64,000 nucleotides of DNA from Sorangium cellulosum So0157-2 (lineage in GTDB: Bacteria > Myxococcota_A > Polyangia > Polyangiales > Polyangiaceae). The DNA lies in contig NC_021658.1 of the NCBI RefSeq assembly GCF_000418325.1, forward strand, positions 10,368,001-10,432,000, given 5' to 3'. Below, piece by piece: positions 18,615-26,807 of this stretch. Position 1 is the stretch's first letter. Each line of letters opens with the position of its first letter. Below the pieces are notes generated by a model. That model was not told the DNA's origin, did not search any database, and was given only the letters and a program-made list of their open reading frames with translations. The position numbers and the translations under genes are program-made.

Positions 18615-19388
18615 TCACCCCACCCGCACCTCGCGCCGCGGGGGCACCCTGGTCGCCGACAGCCCAGCTCGCTCCGCCGCACGCGCGAACACGATGGCGT
18701 CGCGCACGGCGCACCCGGCGCCGTCGTTGTTGAAGAAGACATAGGCGTCTGCGCCCGGGCCCCACGCGGCGGCCAGCCGCTCGGCCGCGGCGCGGAGCGC
18801 GGCCCCGCCGTAGCACGGGCTCGGCGTGGCGCGCCCTGCGTGGAACCTCAGGTAAGCCCACGTCGCCGTGCGGCGGAAGGGCGGCTTGAACCAGGGGCTG
18901 TCGGCGATGCACAGCGCCGCGTCATGCGCGGAGAGCAGCTCCGATATCTCATCGGTGAACCACGAGGCGTCCCGGGGCTCGACGGCCACGCGGACGCACC
19001 GCGGGAAGCAATCGAGGGCGGCCGCGAGCCGACCCGCATCGGCCTTCATCCGGGGCGGGAGCTGCAGCAGCACCGGACCGAGCTTGCTGCCCAGGTGCCG
19101 CACGCGATCGAGGAACCGCGCCACCGGCTCGGCCGGCTCGCGGAGGCGACGCATGTGCGTGAGGAAGCGGCTCATCTTGACCGCCATCACGAAGTCCTCG
19201 GGCGTGCGGGCGGCCCAGTCTTCGCACGTCGAGGCCTCGGGGAGCCGGTAAAACGCGGAGTTCACCTCGACGGCCTGGAAGCGCTGGGCGTAGTGCTCGA
19301 GCCAGCGCGAAGCGCTCAGGCGCTCGGGGTAGAAGCGTCCTCGCCAGTGGGGGTACTGCCACCCCGACGTGCCGACGAGCACCGGCAT
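18615..19388 (-). CDS. DUF72 (YecE-like) TIM-barrel protein
   Basis: 257 residues from the ATG at 19388, where the family usually begins (MPVLVGTSGWQYPHWRG); a start at 19409 would add seven residues. The landmarks of DUF72 proteins are present: GTSGW at the N terminus, FYPERLSASRWLEHYAQRF, VEVNSAFYRLP, KLGPVLLQLPP, VEPRDASWF and Y-V-F-F-N-N-D near the end. The family adopts a TIM barrel, and its biochemical role is not established. It ends just before the sigma-54 promoter of the downstream usp gene, so it may be cotranscribed with it at a low level. No operon signal links it to the sigma factor upstream. Confidence 0.88.
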   Translation of the reverse strand: MPVLVGTSGWQYPHWRGRFYPERLSASRWLEHYAQRFQAVEVNSAFYRLPEASTCEDWAARTPEDFVMAVKMSRFLTHMRRLREPAEPVARFLDRVRHLGSKLGPVLLQLPPRMKADAGRLAAALDCFPRCVRVAVEPRDASWFTDEISELLSAHDAALCIADSPWFKPPFRRTATWAYLRFHAGRATPSPCYGGAALRAAAERLAAAWGPGADAYVFFNNDGAGCAVRDAIVFARAAERAGLSATRVPPRREVRVG

Positions 19389-19463
19389 GACTAGCAAGAG
19401 CCATGGCACGGAGGTGGCCGCCCTCGACCCGCCCTCCGCGAGAGGGGCCGTGCGCCCCGAGCC

Positions 19464-20828
19464 TCACTGGACGAGGTAGCTGTCGAGCTGCATCTGCTTC
19501 GATCGGGCCCTGAGCTTGCGCAGCGCGATCGCCTCGATCTGGCGGATGCGCTCGCGCGACAGCGACATCGACGCGCCGATCTCCGCGAGGGTGCGCTCGG
19601 GCGCGCCGTCGAGCCCGAAGCGGCACCGGAGCACGTCCTGCTCGCGCGGCGTGAGCTCGTCGAGCAGCCGCTTCGCCTGCGCGCGCATCCGGCCCTCGTC
19701 GACCTGCTCGTCGGGCGCCGGCGCGCTCGGGTCGGGGACGAAATCGCCGACGCGCGCCTCGCGGTCCTCACCGACGGGGGCGTCGAGGCTGATCGGCGCG
19801 GGCGCGAGCCCGAGGGCGAGCTCGACCTTCGCCTGGGAGAAGCCGGTCCGCTCGAGCAGCTCATCGCCGTCGGGCTCGCGTCCGTGCTCCTGGGCGAGCG
19901 CGCGCCGCTCGCGGAGGAGCTTCCGGCGGCTCTCCACCATGTGCACCGGTACGCGGATGGTCTGCGCCTGATCGGAGATCGCGCGCGCCAGCTGCTGCTT
20001 GATCCACCACGCGGCGTAGGTGCGGAACCGGACGCCGCGGCGGAAGTCGAACTTGTCGGCCGCGCGAAGCAGGCCGATGTTGCCCTCCTGGATGAGGTCG
20101 TGGAGCGACAGGCCCGGGTGCGGGTACCTGGTCGCGTACCTGACGACGAGCGGCAGGCACGACGCGACCAGCTCGGCCCTGGCGAGATCGGCCGTCCGCC
20201 GGCCGTCCTCGATCGCCCGGAGGAGGGCGCGCGCGGCCCCGTCGCTCGCCGGGGCTGCCCGGAGCGCGTCGACGACGCGGTCGAGGACGCGGCGGTGCAG
20301 CCGGGCGCGCTCGAGCCCGGAGGCGAGCGCGTCGCGATCACGCCGCCGCGATCGGCCGGCCTCGAGCGCCTCGGCGAGCGTGCCGGCGCGCTCGAGCAGC
20401 GCGATGAGCCAGGCCTCGATCGGCTCGCCGGCGACGTCCTCCTCCTCGTCGGCGGCGCGGAGGACGTTGCGCGCACGAAGCTTGTGCGCTGCGAGCTCCT
20501 CGCCCATCGTGGCGAGCCCGCGGAGCGCGACGGGCGAGCCCACCAGCGCGCGCACGATGGCCGCCTCCCCCTCCTCGATGCGGCGGGCGAGCGCGATCTC
20601 TCCCTCGCGCGTCAGGGCGGGACGCCTGCCGAAGCCGCCGAGATAGCGGCTCGCGCCCTCGCGCCCGGGCGCCACATTGCGGCGCGGCCGGGCCACGCTC
20701 AGGGGCCCTCGCGGGCACGGCGCGGCGGGGGAGCGCGACTCGCTGGACTCTTCAGGTCGGATGGGTCGGATTCGGACAGGTCGGATAGGGCTGTTGTTGC
20801 TGTCGACAATGGAAATGGTCTGTCTCAT
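19464..20828 (-). CDS. RNA polymerase sigma-70 family factor (group 2, RpoD-like)
   Basis: 454 residues. A variable N-terminal part (1-75) is followed by region 1.2 (LTREGEIALARRIEEGEAA), a helical insert, region 2 (LIQEGNIGLLRAADKFDFRR, then FRTYAAWWIKQQLARAI), region 3 and region 4 with the helix-turn-helix TLAEIGASMSLSRERIRQIE. The WWIKQ and DLIQEGN motifs are those of primary-like factors, but the protein is short for RpoD and lacks the large 1.1 region, so an alternative (stationary-phase or stress) sigma is likely. The start has no obvious ribosome site; codons 17-26 are encoded by imperfect repeats of TCGGAYRGG. It is transcribed away from the BON gene. Confidence 0.92.
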   Translation of the reverse strand: MRQTISIVDSNNSPIRPVRIRPIRPEESSESRSPAAPCPRGPLSVARPRRNVAPGREGASRYLGGFGRRPALTREGEIALARRIEEGEAAIVRALVGSPVALRGLATMGEELAAHKLRARNVLRAADEEEDVAGEPIEAWLIALLERAGTLAEALEAGRSRRRDRDALASGLERARLHRRVLDRVVDALRAAPASDGAARALLRAIEDGRRTADLARAELVASCLPLVVRYATRYPHPGLSLHDLIQEGNIGLLRAADKFDFRRGVRFRTYAAWWIKQQLARAISDQAQTIRVPVHMVESRRKLLRERRALAQEHGREPDGDELLERTGFSQAKVELALGLAPAPISLDAPVGEDREARVGDFVPDPSAPAPDEQVDEGRMRAQAKRLLDELTPREQDVLRCRFGLDGAPERTLAEIGASMSLSRERIRQIEAIALRKLRARSKQMQLDSYLVQ

Positions 20829-21061
20829 CGTGGGTAGTTTGCGCGCATGCGCAGCGTCGCGCGCAGCGTGGAAGGAGATTGCGGCGGAGCATGCGCGGGC
20901 GCTCTCTCGTCCGACGCTCTACGCCGCAATGCATGATAACCACGCGAGCGCCTCGCGGAAGGCCCCGGCGCGGGGGCGCGGGCGAGGTGTGCGGCGGCGA
21001 CCGCCGCGCAGCGGGCGGCTTTGGCCGCCGCGTGGCCTGTACATCGCCGCGGCTCGGCACC

Positions 21062-21832
21062 ATGGCTCGAAGCATGGATGGCGCAGAATCGGTCACGAGC
21101 AGGGCCCACGCCGCGCTGGGCCGGCTCGGGTTCGACCTCCATCGATATCCGGTCCGACTGGAGTATCTGGACGGCGTGCTCACGATGGAGGGCGAGCTCC
21201 CGGATATTGCGGCGAAGAAGCGGGCGCTCGAGCGCGGCGCGGCGCTCCCCGAGGTGCGCTGGGTCGCCGACCGGCTCCGCGTCGAGCCGAGCGTCGGCAT
21301 GAGCGACGCCGAGGTCCTCGATCATCTCCGGGATGTCCTGCTCTCGGAGCCGACGTTCGACGAGTGCACCGTCCGGGTGCGCCGCGGGGGCGCGCTCGAT
21401 GTGTTTCGCGAGCCGCCGCGGCCGCGCGGCGCGCTCGAGGTCGCCGTCGATGAGGGAGTCGTGAGGCTCGAAGGGGCCGTGCCCAGCCTCTCGCACAAGC
21501 GCCTGGCCGGCGTGCTCTGCTGGTGGGCGCCGGGGACCCGCGACGTCGTGAACGCGCTCGAGGTCGACGCCCCGGAGGAGGACAACGACGACGAGATCTC
21601 CGACGCGGTGCGCATCGTCCTCGAGAAGGATCCGCTCCTCGACGCGTCGGAGATCGGGGTCCGCACAGAGCGCTCGCGCGTCACGCTGCGAGGCCTCGTG
21701 GCGAGCGAGGAGCAACGCAGGACCGCCGAGCACGACGCCTGGTATGTCTTCGGCGTGAACGACGTGAACAATGAGATCGAGGTCTCCCAGGACGTGGCCT
21801 CCGCGCGGTGGAGGGCTGTCGCCGCCTCATGA
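21062..21832 (+). CDS. BON-domain protein with three repeats
   Basis: 256 residues from the ATG at 21062 (another is at 21074). Three BON-like segments are visible, each starting with a D-A-E/I-L-type helix and ending in a V-x-L-x-G strand: near 15-80 (LEYLDGVLTMEGEL), 82-175 (VDEGVVRLEGAVPS) and 178-250 (VRTERSRVTLRGLVAS, ending ENDVNNEIEV-like DVNNEIEV). BON domains bind membranes or other proteins and are found in OsmY-type stress proteins; no signal peptide is present here, so this one is cytoplasmic. It lies upstream of the CBS genes but with a 290-base gap, so a separate transcript is likely. Confidence 0.8.
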   Translation: MARSMDGAESVTSRAHAALGRLGFDLHRYPVRLEYLDGVLTMEGELPDIAAKKRALERGAALPEVRWVADRLRVEPSVGMSDAEVLDHLRDVLLSEPTFDECTVRVRRGGALDVFREPPRPRGALEVAVDEGVVRLEGAVPSLSHKRLAGVLCWWAPGTRDVVNALEVDAPEEDNDDEISDAVRIVLEKDPLLDASEIGVRTERSRVTLRGLVASEEQRRTAEHDAWYVFGVNDVNNEIEVSQDVASARWRAVAAS

Positions 21833-21906
21833 CTCCCTGAGGACAGGCGGGCGGACCGACGGAGCTCTACCGCCACTACGGGAAGTCACCCGGATCAGTA
21901 GAGAAA

Positions 21907-21936
21907 CCGCCAAGGCGCCAAGGCCGCCAAGCCAAG
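21907..21936. repeat. Short tandem CGCCAAG repeats
   Basis: Four imperfect copies of the seven-base unit CGCCAAG (last copy GCCAAG) follow each other in the intergenic space before the CBS genes. Similar short CGCCAAG arrays are scattered in intergenic DNA of large myxobacterial genomes (from memory). Function unknown. Confidence 0.6.
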
Positions 21937-22062
21937 AGGAGACGGGAAGGGCCGTCGGGCGGCGTGCGGAGGATGGCGAGCCCGCGCGCTCGCCGGCACC
22001 GAGAGCGGCAGGCTCGGGCCGCTCGTCTGCATCGGGGCTACGTGCCGCTCATCGGCAGCGGC

Positions 22063-22078
22063 GGGCACACCCCATGCT
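22063..22078 (+). promoter_or_regulatory. Sigma-54-type promoter of the CBS gene pair
   Basis: GGGCACACCCCATGCT keeps GGCAC at -24 and TGCT at -12 with correct spacing; the first T of TTGC is A. The start point would be near 22089, 34 bases before the ATG at 22123. Confidence 0.6.
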
Positions 22079-22122
22079 TCCTCTCCGCCGGTGATCCGAG
22101 GGATCGCGAGAGGGGTTGGTCC

Positions 22123-22548
22123 ATGGCTGTCATCGATTATTGCACCGCGAAGGTCGAGACCCTGCAGCCGGATGCGACCGCCGCCGAGGCGGCGCGGCTC
22201 ATGCGGGACCAGGGGATTGGCTCGGTCGTCGTGCAGACCGCCGGCGGCCCGGGGATCGTGACCGATCGGGACCTGGTCGTGCGGGTGCTCGCCAAGCGGC
22301 ATGATCCGAAGCAGCTTCGCCTCGCCGAGGTCGTGAGCGCACCGGCGGCAACGCTGTCCGCGGACGCCTCCGTCGCCGAGGCGGCGGCGCTCATGCGCGC
22401 GCGCGCGGTGCGCCGGCTGCCGGTCGTCGGCGCGGGCGGCGAGCTCGTTGGAATCGTGACCTGCGACGACCTCGTGGAGCTCCTCGGGCGGGAGCTCTCC
22501 GACATCGCCGTGGTGACCCGAGGAGGAGCAGGAGACGAGGCCCCATGA
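22123..22548 (+). CDS. CBS-pair protein, copy A
   Basis: 141 residues from an ATG preceded by GAGAGGGG. Two CBS domains fill the protein: ETLQPDATAAEAARLMRDQ to GIVTDRDLVVRVL, and TLSADASVAEAAALMRARA to GELVGIVTCDDLVELLG. Each carries the G-(I/V)-V-T-x-x-D-(L/D) motif that contacts the ribose of bound adenosine nucleotides. Stand-alone CBS pairs of this size, like Hrp1 of M. tuberculosis, are thought to sense AMP/ATP or related ligands and act on partner proteins. The next gene, 13 bases on, is a close relative, so the two form an operon, and they may form a mixed dimer. A sigma-54-type promoter lies upstream. Confidence 0.9.
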   Translation: MAVIDYCTAKVETLQPDATAAEAARLMRDQGIGSVVVQTAGGPGIVTDRDLVVRVLAKRHDPKQLRLAEVVSAPAATLSADASVAEAAALMRARAVRRLPVVGAGGELVGIVTCDDLVELLGRELSDIAVVTRGGAGDEAP

Positions 22549-22561
22549 CGGGAGGGCGCTG

Positions 22562-22999
22562 ATGTCGCTGATCGAATTCTGCAGGAGAGATGTGGTGACG
22601 GTGCGGCCGGAGGCGTCCGTCGGGGCGGCCGCGGAGCTGCTCGTCGATCAGGGCGTGGGCGCGCTCGTCGTCGTCGCGGACGGGACGCGGCCCGTCGGGG
22701 TCGTCACCGATCGGGACCTCGTGCTGCGCGTGATGGCGGCGGAGCGCGACCCCGAGCGCACCACGATCGCGGACGTGATGAGCCAGCCGGCGATCACCGC
22801 AGGTCCGCTCGACCGCCTCGAGGCGACGACCGCGCGGATGCGAGAGCTCGGGGTGCGCAGGATGCCCGTGGTCTCGCCGGATGGGGAGCTCATCGGACTG
22901 CTCTCGGCCGACGATCTTATCGACCTCTTCGGTCGGGAGCTCCACGATCTCGGGGAGGCGGTGCGAAAAGAAGTGACGGCGAGCCAGCAGCGCTCGTGA
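22562..22999 (+). CDS. CBS-pair protein, copy B
   Basis: 145 residues; ATG 13 bases after the stop of copy A. Two CBS domains: VTVRPEASVGAAAELLVDQ to VGVVTDRDLVLRVM, and ITAGPLDRLEATTARMRELG to GELIGLLSADDLIDLFG. It is about half identical by eye to copy A and has the same nucleotide-contact motifs. The C-terminal tail (GEAVRKEVTASQQRS) is charged. As with copy A, adenine-nucleotide sensing is the likely role, and co-expression suggests joint action. It is followed by an inverted repeat and the promoter of the HPF fusion gene. Confidence 0.9.
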   Translation: MSLIEFCRRDVVTVRPEASVGAAAELLVDQGVGALVVVADGTRPVGVVTDRDLVLRVMAAERDPERTTIADVMSQPAITAGPLDRLEATTARMRELGVRRMPVVSPDGELIGLLSADDLIDLFGRELHDLGEAVRKEVTASQQRS

Positions 23000-23008
23000 C
23001 CACGGCCG

Positions 23009-23035
23009 ATGCCCCGCGGCCCCGAAGGCCGGGGC
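23009..23035. promoter_or_regulatory. Inverted repeat overlapping the hpf promoter
   Basis: The sequence around GCCCCGCGGCC and GGCCGGGGC can fold into a hairpin with a short CCGAA loop. Its right arm ends on the GG of the -24 element of the sigma-54 promoter at 23032. It could end transcription from the CBS genes or be an operator; there is no T run, so an intrinsic terminator is doubtful. Confidence 0.4.
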
Positions 23036-23047
23036 ACGGCCGTTGCC
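23032..23047 (+). promoter_or_regulatory. Sigma-54 promoter of the hpf fusion gene
   Basis: GGGCACGGCCGTTGCC matches the consensus at GGCACG and TTGC with correct spacing. The start point would be near 23058, about 87 bases before the ATG at 23145. Confidence 0.75.
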
Positions 23048-23144
23048 AGTGTAGACCCGAGCGCCGATGGTGGAAGCATGGTCGGGAGCACCTTCCAGAC
23101 CGAGCGGACGCCGGGGCAGCGGTCTGGACGATGGGGGACGACTC

Positions 23145-23702
23145 ATGATCATCCCGCCTGAAGTGACGTTTCGTAACCTGGAGCGCTCGGACGCCATCGA
23201 GGCGGCGGTGCGCGAGCGCGTGGCGAAGCTCGACAGGTTCTACCCGCGCATCATGTCCTGCCGCGTGATCGTCGAGGCGTCGCACCGGCGAGCGAGGACG
23301 GCGGGCACCGTGTACCATGTGCGCGTCGATCTGACCGTGCCTGGCGGCGAGCTCGTCGGCCAGTACGAGCCGCCGCCGCAGCGCTTCCACGAGGACGTCT
23401 ACATCGCGATCCGGGAAGCGTTCGACCAGGTGCGCCGGGAGCTCGAGGACTACGCGCGACGGCAGCGGGGAGACGTGAAGGCCCATGAGGAGCGGCCGCA
23501 CGGCCGGGTCTCGAAGCTCTTCCCGGAGCGGGGGTACGGCTTCATCGAGGCGCCCGACGGCCGCGAGGTGTACTTCCACAGCCATTGCGTCCACGGCCAC
23601 GGGTTCAACCGGCTATCGGTCGGCACCCAGGTGCGGTTCGTGGAGGAGCAGGGCGAGCAGGGGCCGCAGGCGAGCGCGGTCGTCATCGCCGGCAAAGGCT
23701 GA
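23145..23702 (+). CDS. Ribosome hibernation factor (HPF/RaiA)-cold-shock domain fusion
   Basis: 185 residues from the ATG at 23145 (GGGGGACGA upstream). Residues 1-105 form the HPF/RaiA domain (VTFRNLERSDAIEAAVRERV, HVRVDLTVPGGELVG, HEDVYIAIREAFDQVRREL), which in the family binds the decoding centre of the 30S subunit and blocks translation in dormant cells. Residues about 118-183 form a cold-shock domain with RNP1-like YGFIEAP and RNP2-like VYFHSH, a single-stranded nucleic-acid binder. The usual C-terminal dimerisation domain of long HPF is replaced by this RNA-binding domain. The protein may thus both silence ribosomes and hold RNA. A strong sigma-54 promoter precedes it. Confidence 0.9.
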   Translation: MIIPPEVTFRNLERSDAIEAAVRERVAKLDRFYPRIMSCRVIVEASHRRARTAGTVYHVRVDLTVPGGELVGQYEPPPQRFHEDVYIAIREAFDQVRRELEDYARRQRGDVKAHEERPHGRVSKLFPERGYGFIEAPDGREVYFHSHCVHGHGFNRLSVGTQVRFVEEQGEQGPQASAVVIAGKG

Positions 23703-24004
23703 CGACCGCCTGCGGCTCGGGTCCATCGCCGATTCGCGACCGGCAGCCCTACCTCGATGGCTGCCGGCACGGGCACGATGGAACGGCTGACTGGCGAGGT
23801 CGGCGGCGATGGTTATCGTACCCGGAGAGACGATCGCTCGCCGCGGGAGCGGCTCGAGCGAGCGCAGGCGAGACGCGGTCGAGCGCGCCACCGAGAGGAT
23901 AGCCCCGAAGCGCCCGGCGTGGGCGCCGCCGACGCCGCGGTCCGGAGCGAGGGCCGCCTGCGCGCGACAGGGGCTTCGCCATGCTCCCAAGAGGTACGCG
24001 CAAC

Positions 24005-24553
24005 ATGAAGAAGTGGTATGTGATCCAGACTTATTTGGGCTTCGAGACGAAGGTGCGCGACGCGCTCCATCAGCGCTTCAGGCAGCACGGCCTCGAGAGC
24101 GCGCTCGGCGAGATCCTGATCCCCAGCGAGGCGATCACGGAGCCGGCCTCGCGAAGCTCCGGGGCGGGCGTCAAGCCGCGGCGCACGTTTCCAGGCTACA
24201 TCTTCGCAGAGCTGGAGATGAACGACCGGGCGTTCGACCTCGTGAAGGGTACGCCGCGCGTGGTTCGCTTCCTCGGCGACCGAGCGCCGCGGCAGGTGTC
24301 GCGCGCCGAGATCGAGGCCGTGCGGCGGGGCTTCCGGGAGGGCGCGCTGAAGCCGAGGCCGCGGGTGGCGTTCGCCGTCGGCGACGCGGTCCGCGTGAAC
24401 GAGGGGCCGTTTGCGAACTTCACGGGCACGGTCGCCTCGGTGGATCCGGACAAGCGCAAGGTCAAGGTCACGATCTCGATCTTCGGTCGGCCGACGGCCA
24501 TCGCGCTCGACACCACCGCGGTCGGGAAGCTCGAGGGGCGGGCCGCAGCATGA
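24005..24553 (+). CDS. NusG-family transcription elongation factor (paralogue)
   Basis: 182 residues from the ATG at 24005, with AGAGGT upstream. The NGN domain (1-115) begins with KKWYVIQTYLGFETKVRDAL and contains FPGYIFAELEM and VVRFLG; the KOW domain (125-180) has VRVNEGPFANFTGTV and SIFGRPTAIALD. Both are canonical for NusG, which binds the polymerase clamp and links it to Rho or the ribosome. The housekeeping nusG normally sits with secE and ribosomal-protein genes, none of which are here, so this is probably a second, specialised copy, like RfaH or LoaP, that acts on chosen operons. It lies between the HPF fusion and a CBS gene, with no sigma-54 site of its own that I could find. Confidence 0.9.
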   Translation: MKKWYVIQTYLGFETKVRDALHQRFRQHGLESALGEILIPSEAITEPASRSSGAGVKPRRTFPGYIFAELEMNDRAFDLVKGTPRVVRFLGDRAPRQVSRAEIEAVRRGFREGALKPRPRVAFAVGDAVRVNEGPFANFTGTVASVDPDKRKVKVTISIFGRPTAIALDTTAVGKLEGRAAA

Positions 24554-24764
24554 GATCCTCAGAGCAGGGTGGATCGAGGGCGATCTGGCGACGAGGCAGG
24601 CGGCTGGGCAACTCCGGGGTCCTCCCCCGGGACACGGGCAACCCGACGCGCGACGGTGCCGGCGGCACGTGTGAACGCACAGCCTCTGCTCCATGAGCGG
24701 CCGTCGGCGGAAGCGGAAGAGGAGCGGCTGTACGAGGGGATGCGCGCGCGAAGGCGACGGCGGG

Positions 24765-25190
24765 TCACGCCTCCCCGAGGATCCCGCGAAAGATGTCCAC
24801 ATAGCTGACGATCCCGAGCAGCGCCCCCTCTCCGTCGACGACCGGGAGCGCGCCGATCTTGTTCTCGAGCATGAGCTCCATGAGCTCGGTCACGTCCGCG
24901 TCGGGACCGACGCTCAGGACATTGCTGCTCATCATCGTGGACACCGGCATGCGGGCCTTCTGTAGCGCTGCGTCGACCACCGCGGCGTCCTCCGCGTAGG
25001 GCAGCTGGAGCGCGCGCAGGTCGCGATCACTGAGCATCCCGACCAGCTCACCCTGCTCGTCGACGACCGGCAGGTGGCGGAAGTCCGTCGTCTGCAGCAC
25101 GTCCACCGCCTCGCCGATGGGGTCGTTGACCCGCACGGTCCGGGGGTTCTCGGTCATGAGCTCGGCGGCGCTGATCCTGGGTAACGGCAT
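24765..25190 (-). CDS. CBS-pair protein, copy C
   Basis: 141 residues from the ATG at 25190, with GGAGCGAG upstream. Two CBS domains: LMTENPRTVRVNDPIGEAVD to GELVGMLSDRDLRAL, and MMSSNVLSVGPDADVTELME to GALLGIVSYVDIFRG. It is only distantly related to copies A and B and more like generic CBS proteins that end right after the second domain. Adenine-nucleotide sensing is the probable role. It is divergent from the CorC/CNNM gene, which itself has CBS domains, across 193 bases. A sigma-54-like site overlaps its upstream region but would leave a very short leader. Confidence 0.88.
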   Translation of the reverse strand: MPLPRISAAELMTENPRTVRVNDPIGEAVDVLQTTDFRHLPVVDEQGELVGMLSDRDLRALQLPYAEDAAVVDAALQKARMPVSTMMSSNVLSVGPDADVTELMELMLENKIGALPVVDGEGALLGIVSYVDIFRGILGEA

Positions 25191-25206
25191 CTCGCTCCGC
25201 GCTCGG

Positions 25207-25222
25207 TGCAACTCGCGGACCA
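25207..25222 (-). promoter_or_regulatory. Possible sigma-54 promoter of CBS copy C
   Basis: On the minus strand the site reads TGGTCCGCGAGTTGCA: TGG and TTGCA at correct spacing. The start point would be near 25196, only about six bases before the ATG and inside its ribosome site, so either the start codon is further in or the match is chance. Confidence 0.35.
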
Positions 25223-25383
25223 GCGGATCCCGCGATGAGCCGCGCCGCCCGCGCCCGGGCGCTCCCTTTGCGCCGAGCCACGCTGGTCGCTCCCAGAGCG
25301 CGCGTCCGCCGGCTCCGTCTCGCTCGAGTTGCGGATACGCCGCGCCGCCGCCAAGGAACGTCGGCGGCGGCGCGGCGCTCGCG

Positions 25384-26712
25384 ATGCGGAGCAAGCTGGC
25401 GATGACAAGCGCGGACTGGGTGGGGCTCGGCGCGGTGGCGGTCCTGATCCTTCTGGCGGCGCTGACGGCAGCGGCCGAGGTCGTGATCACGCGCATGAGC
25501 CGCGTCCGCGCCTACCGGCTGCGCGACGAGAACCGGCAGGGGGCGGCGTCGCTGGTGAAGCTGGTCGACGATCCCGCGCCGCACCTGAACGTCGTCCTCC
25601 TGCTCACCCTGCTCTTCCAGCTCGCGGGCACCACCCTCGCCGGCTCCGTGGCGCTGCGGGTCCTCGGCGGCTACGGCGACCTGGTCGCGACGCTGATCAT
25701 GACGGTGCTCTTGTTCGTGCTCGCCGAGGCGATGCCCAAGACCTTCGCCGTGCAGCACACGGACCGGGTCGCGCTGCGCCTCGCGCCGATGGTCCTCGCC
25801 CTGGGCGCCATGCTCGGGCCGGTGGCGCGCCTGCTCATCGGGGTCACCAACGTCATCCTGCCCGGCAAGGGGCTCAAGGAGGGGCCCTTCGTCACCGAGG
25901 CAGAGATCCGAGCCATGGCCGACGTGGCGTCGGAGGAGGAGGCCATCAAGGAAGAGGAGAAGCAGCTCATCCACTCGATCTTCGAGTTCGGCGACACCGT
26001 GGTCCGCGAGGTGATGACGCCGAGGCCCGACATCGTGGCCGCCCCGGCGAGCACGCCGCTGCCGGAGGCGATGAGCCTGTTCATCAACAGCGGCTACTCG
26101 CGCATCCCGATCTGCGACGCCGGGCTCGATGATATCGTCGGTGTCCTGTATGCGAAGGACGTGGTGCGCGAGTATCACGCCGGCCACGTCGAGCGACCGC
26201 TCTCCGGGATCGCGCAGAAGCCGCACCTCGTCCCCGAGTCGAAGAAGGTCGCCGAGCTGCTCAAGGAGATGCAGCGCGACAAGTTCCACATGGCGCTCGT
26301 CGTGGACGAGCACGGGACGCTGGGCGGGCTCGTGACGTTGGAGGATGTGCTCGAGGAGATCGTCGGCGAGATCGCCGATGAATACGACCGCGAGGAGCCG
26401 AACGTGAAGCCTGTCGGCGAGAAGGCCTATCGCGTGAACGCGCGCACGTCGGTGGACCAGCTGAGCGAGGTGCTCGACGTGAAGCTGCCGGCCACCGAGT
26501 GGGACACCGTCGGCGGCCTCATGCTCGGCGTCCTCGGTCACCTGCCGGCCCAGGGGGAGCAGATGGAGCTCGAGCGCCTGAGGTTCACGGCCGAGCGCGT
26601 CCACGGCCGCCGGATCTCCGAGATCCTCGTCGAGGAGATCGAGCAGGAGGGAAAGGAGGAGCGCCGGGAGCTCGACGCCGCCGGGGAGGATGAGGAGTCT
26701 GGTTCTCCGTGA
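25384..26712 (+). CDS. CNNM/CorC-family membrane transporter with CBS pair
   Basis: 442 residues from the ATG at 25384; an ATG at 25402 preceded by GGAG is also possible. A DUF21 (CNNM) transmembrane domain with four helices (about 10-190, including LTAAAEVVITRMSRVRAYRL and FVLAEAMPKTFAVQ) is followed by a CBS pair (about 215-345, VREVMTPRPDIVAAP, GTLGGLVTLEDVLEEIVGEI) and a CorC_HlyC C-terminal domain (about 355-430). The family exports Mg2+ or other divalent cations, gated by nucleotide binding to the CBS pair. It is divergent from CBS copy C. Confidence 0.92.
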   Translation: MRSKLAMTSADWVGLGAVAVLILLAALTAAAEVVITRMSRVRAYRLRDENRQGAASLVKLVDDPAPHLNVVLLLTLLFQLAGTTLAGSVALRVLGGYGDLVATLIMTVLLFVLAEAMPKTFAVQHTDRVALRLAPMVLALGAMLGPVARLLIGVTNVILPGKGLKEGPFVTEAEIRAMADVASEEEAIKEEEKQLIHSIFEFGDTVVREVMTPRPDIVAAPASTPLPEAMSLFINSGYSRIPICDAGLDDIVGVLYAKDVVREYHAGHVERPLSGIAQKPHLVPESKKVAELLKEMQRDKFHMALVVDEHGTLGGLVTLEDVLEEIVGEIADEYDREEPNVKPVGEKAYRVNARTSVDQLSEVLDVKLPATEWDTVGGLMLGVLGHLPAQGEQMELERLRFTAERVHGRRISEILVEEIEQEGKEERRELDAAGEDEESGSP

Positions 26713-26763
26713 CGTCGCCGAGCTCGCTCCTGCAATCCGGAGGCGAAGGCCACGCGCCGCACC

Positions 26764-26779
26764 TGGTCTCTCCCTTGCA
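26764..26779 (+). promoter_or_regulatory. Sigma-54-type promoter of the capA-like gene
   Basis: TGGTCTCTCCCTTGCA has TGG and TTGCA at exact spacing, though the bases after GG differ from the consensus. The start point would be near 26790, 18 bases before the ATG. Confidence 0.5.
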
Positions 26780-26807
26780 CCCTTGCAGATCGAGCGGGGC
26801 AATCACC

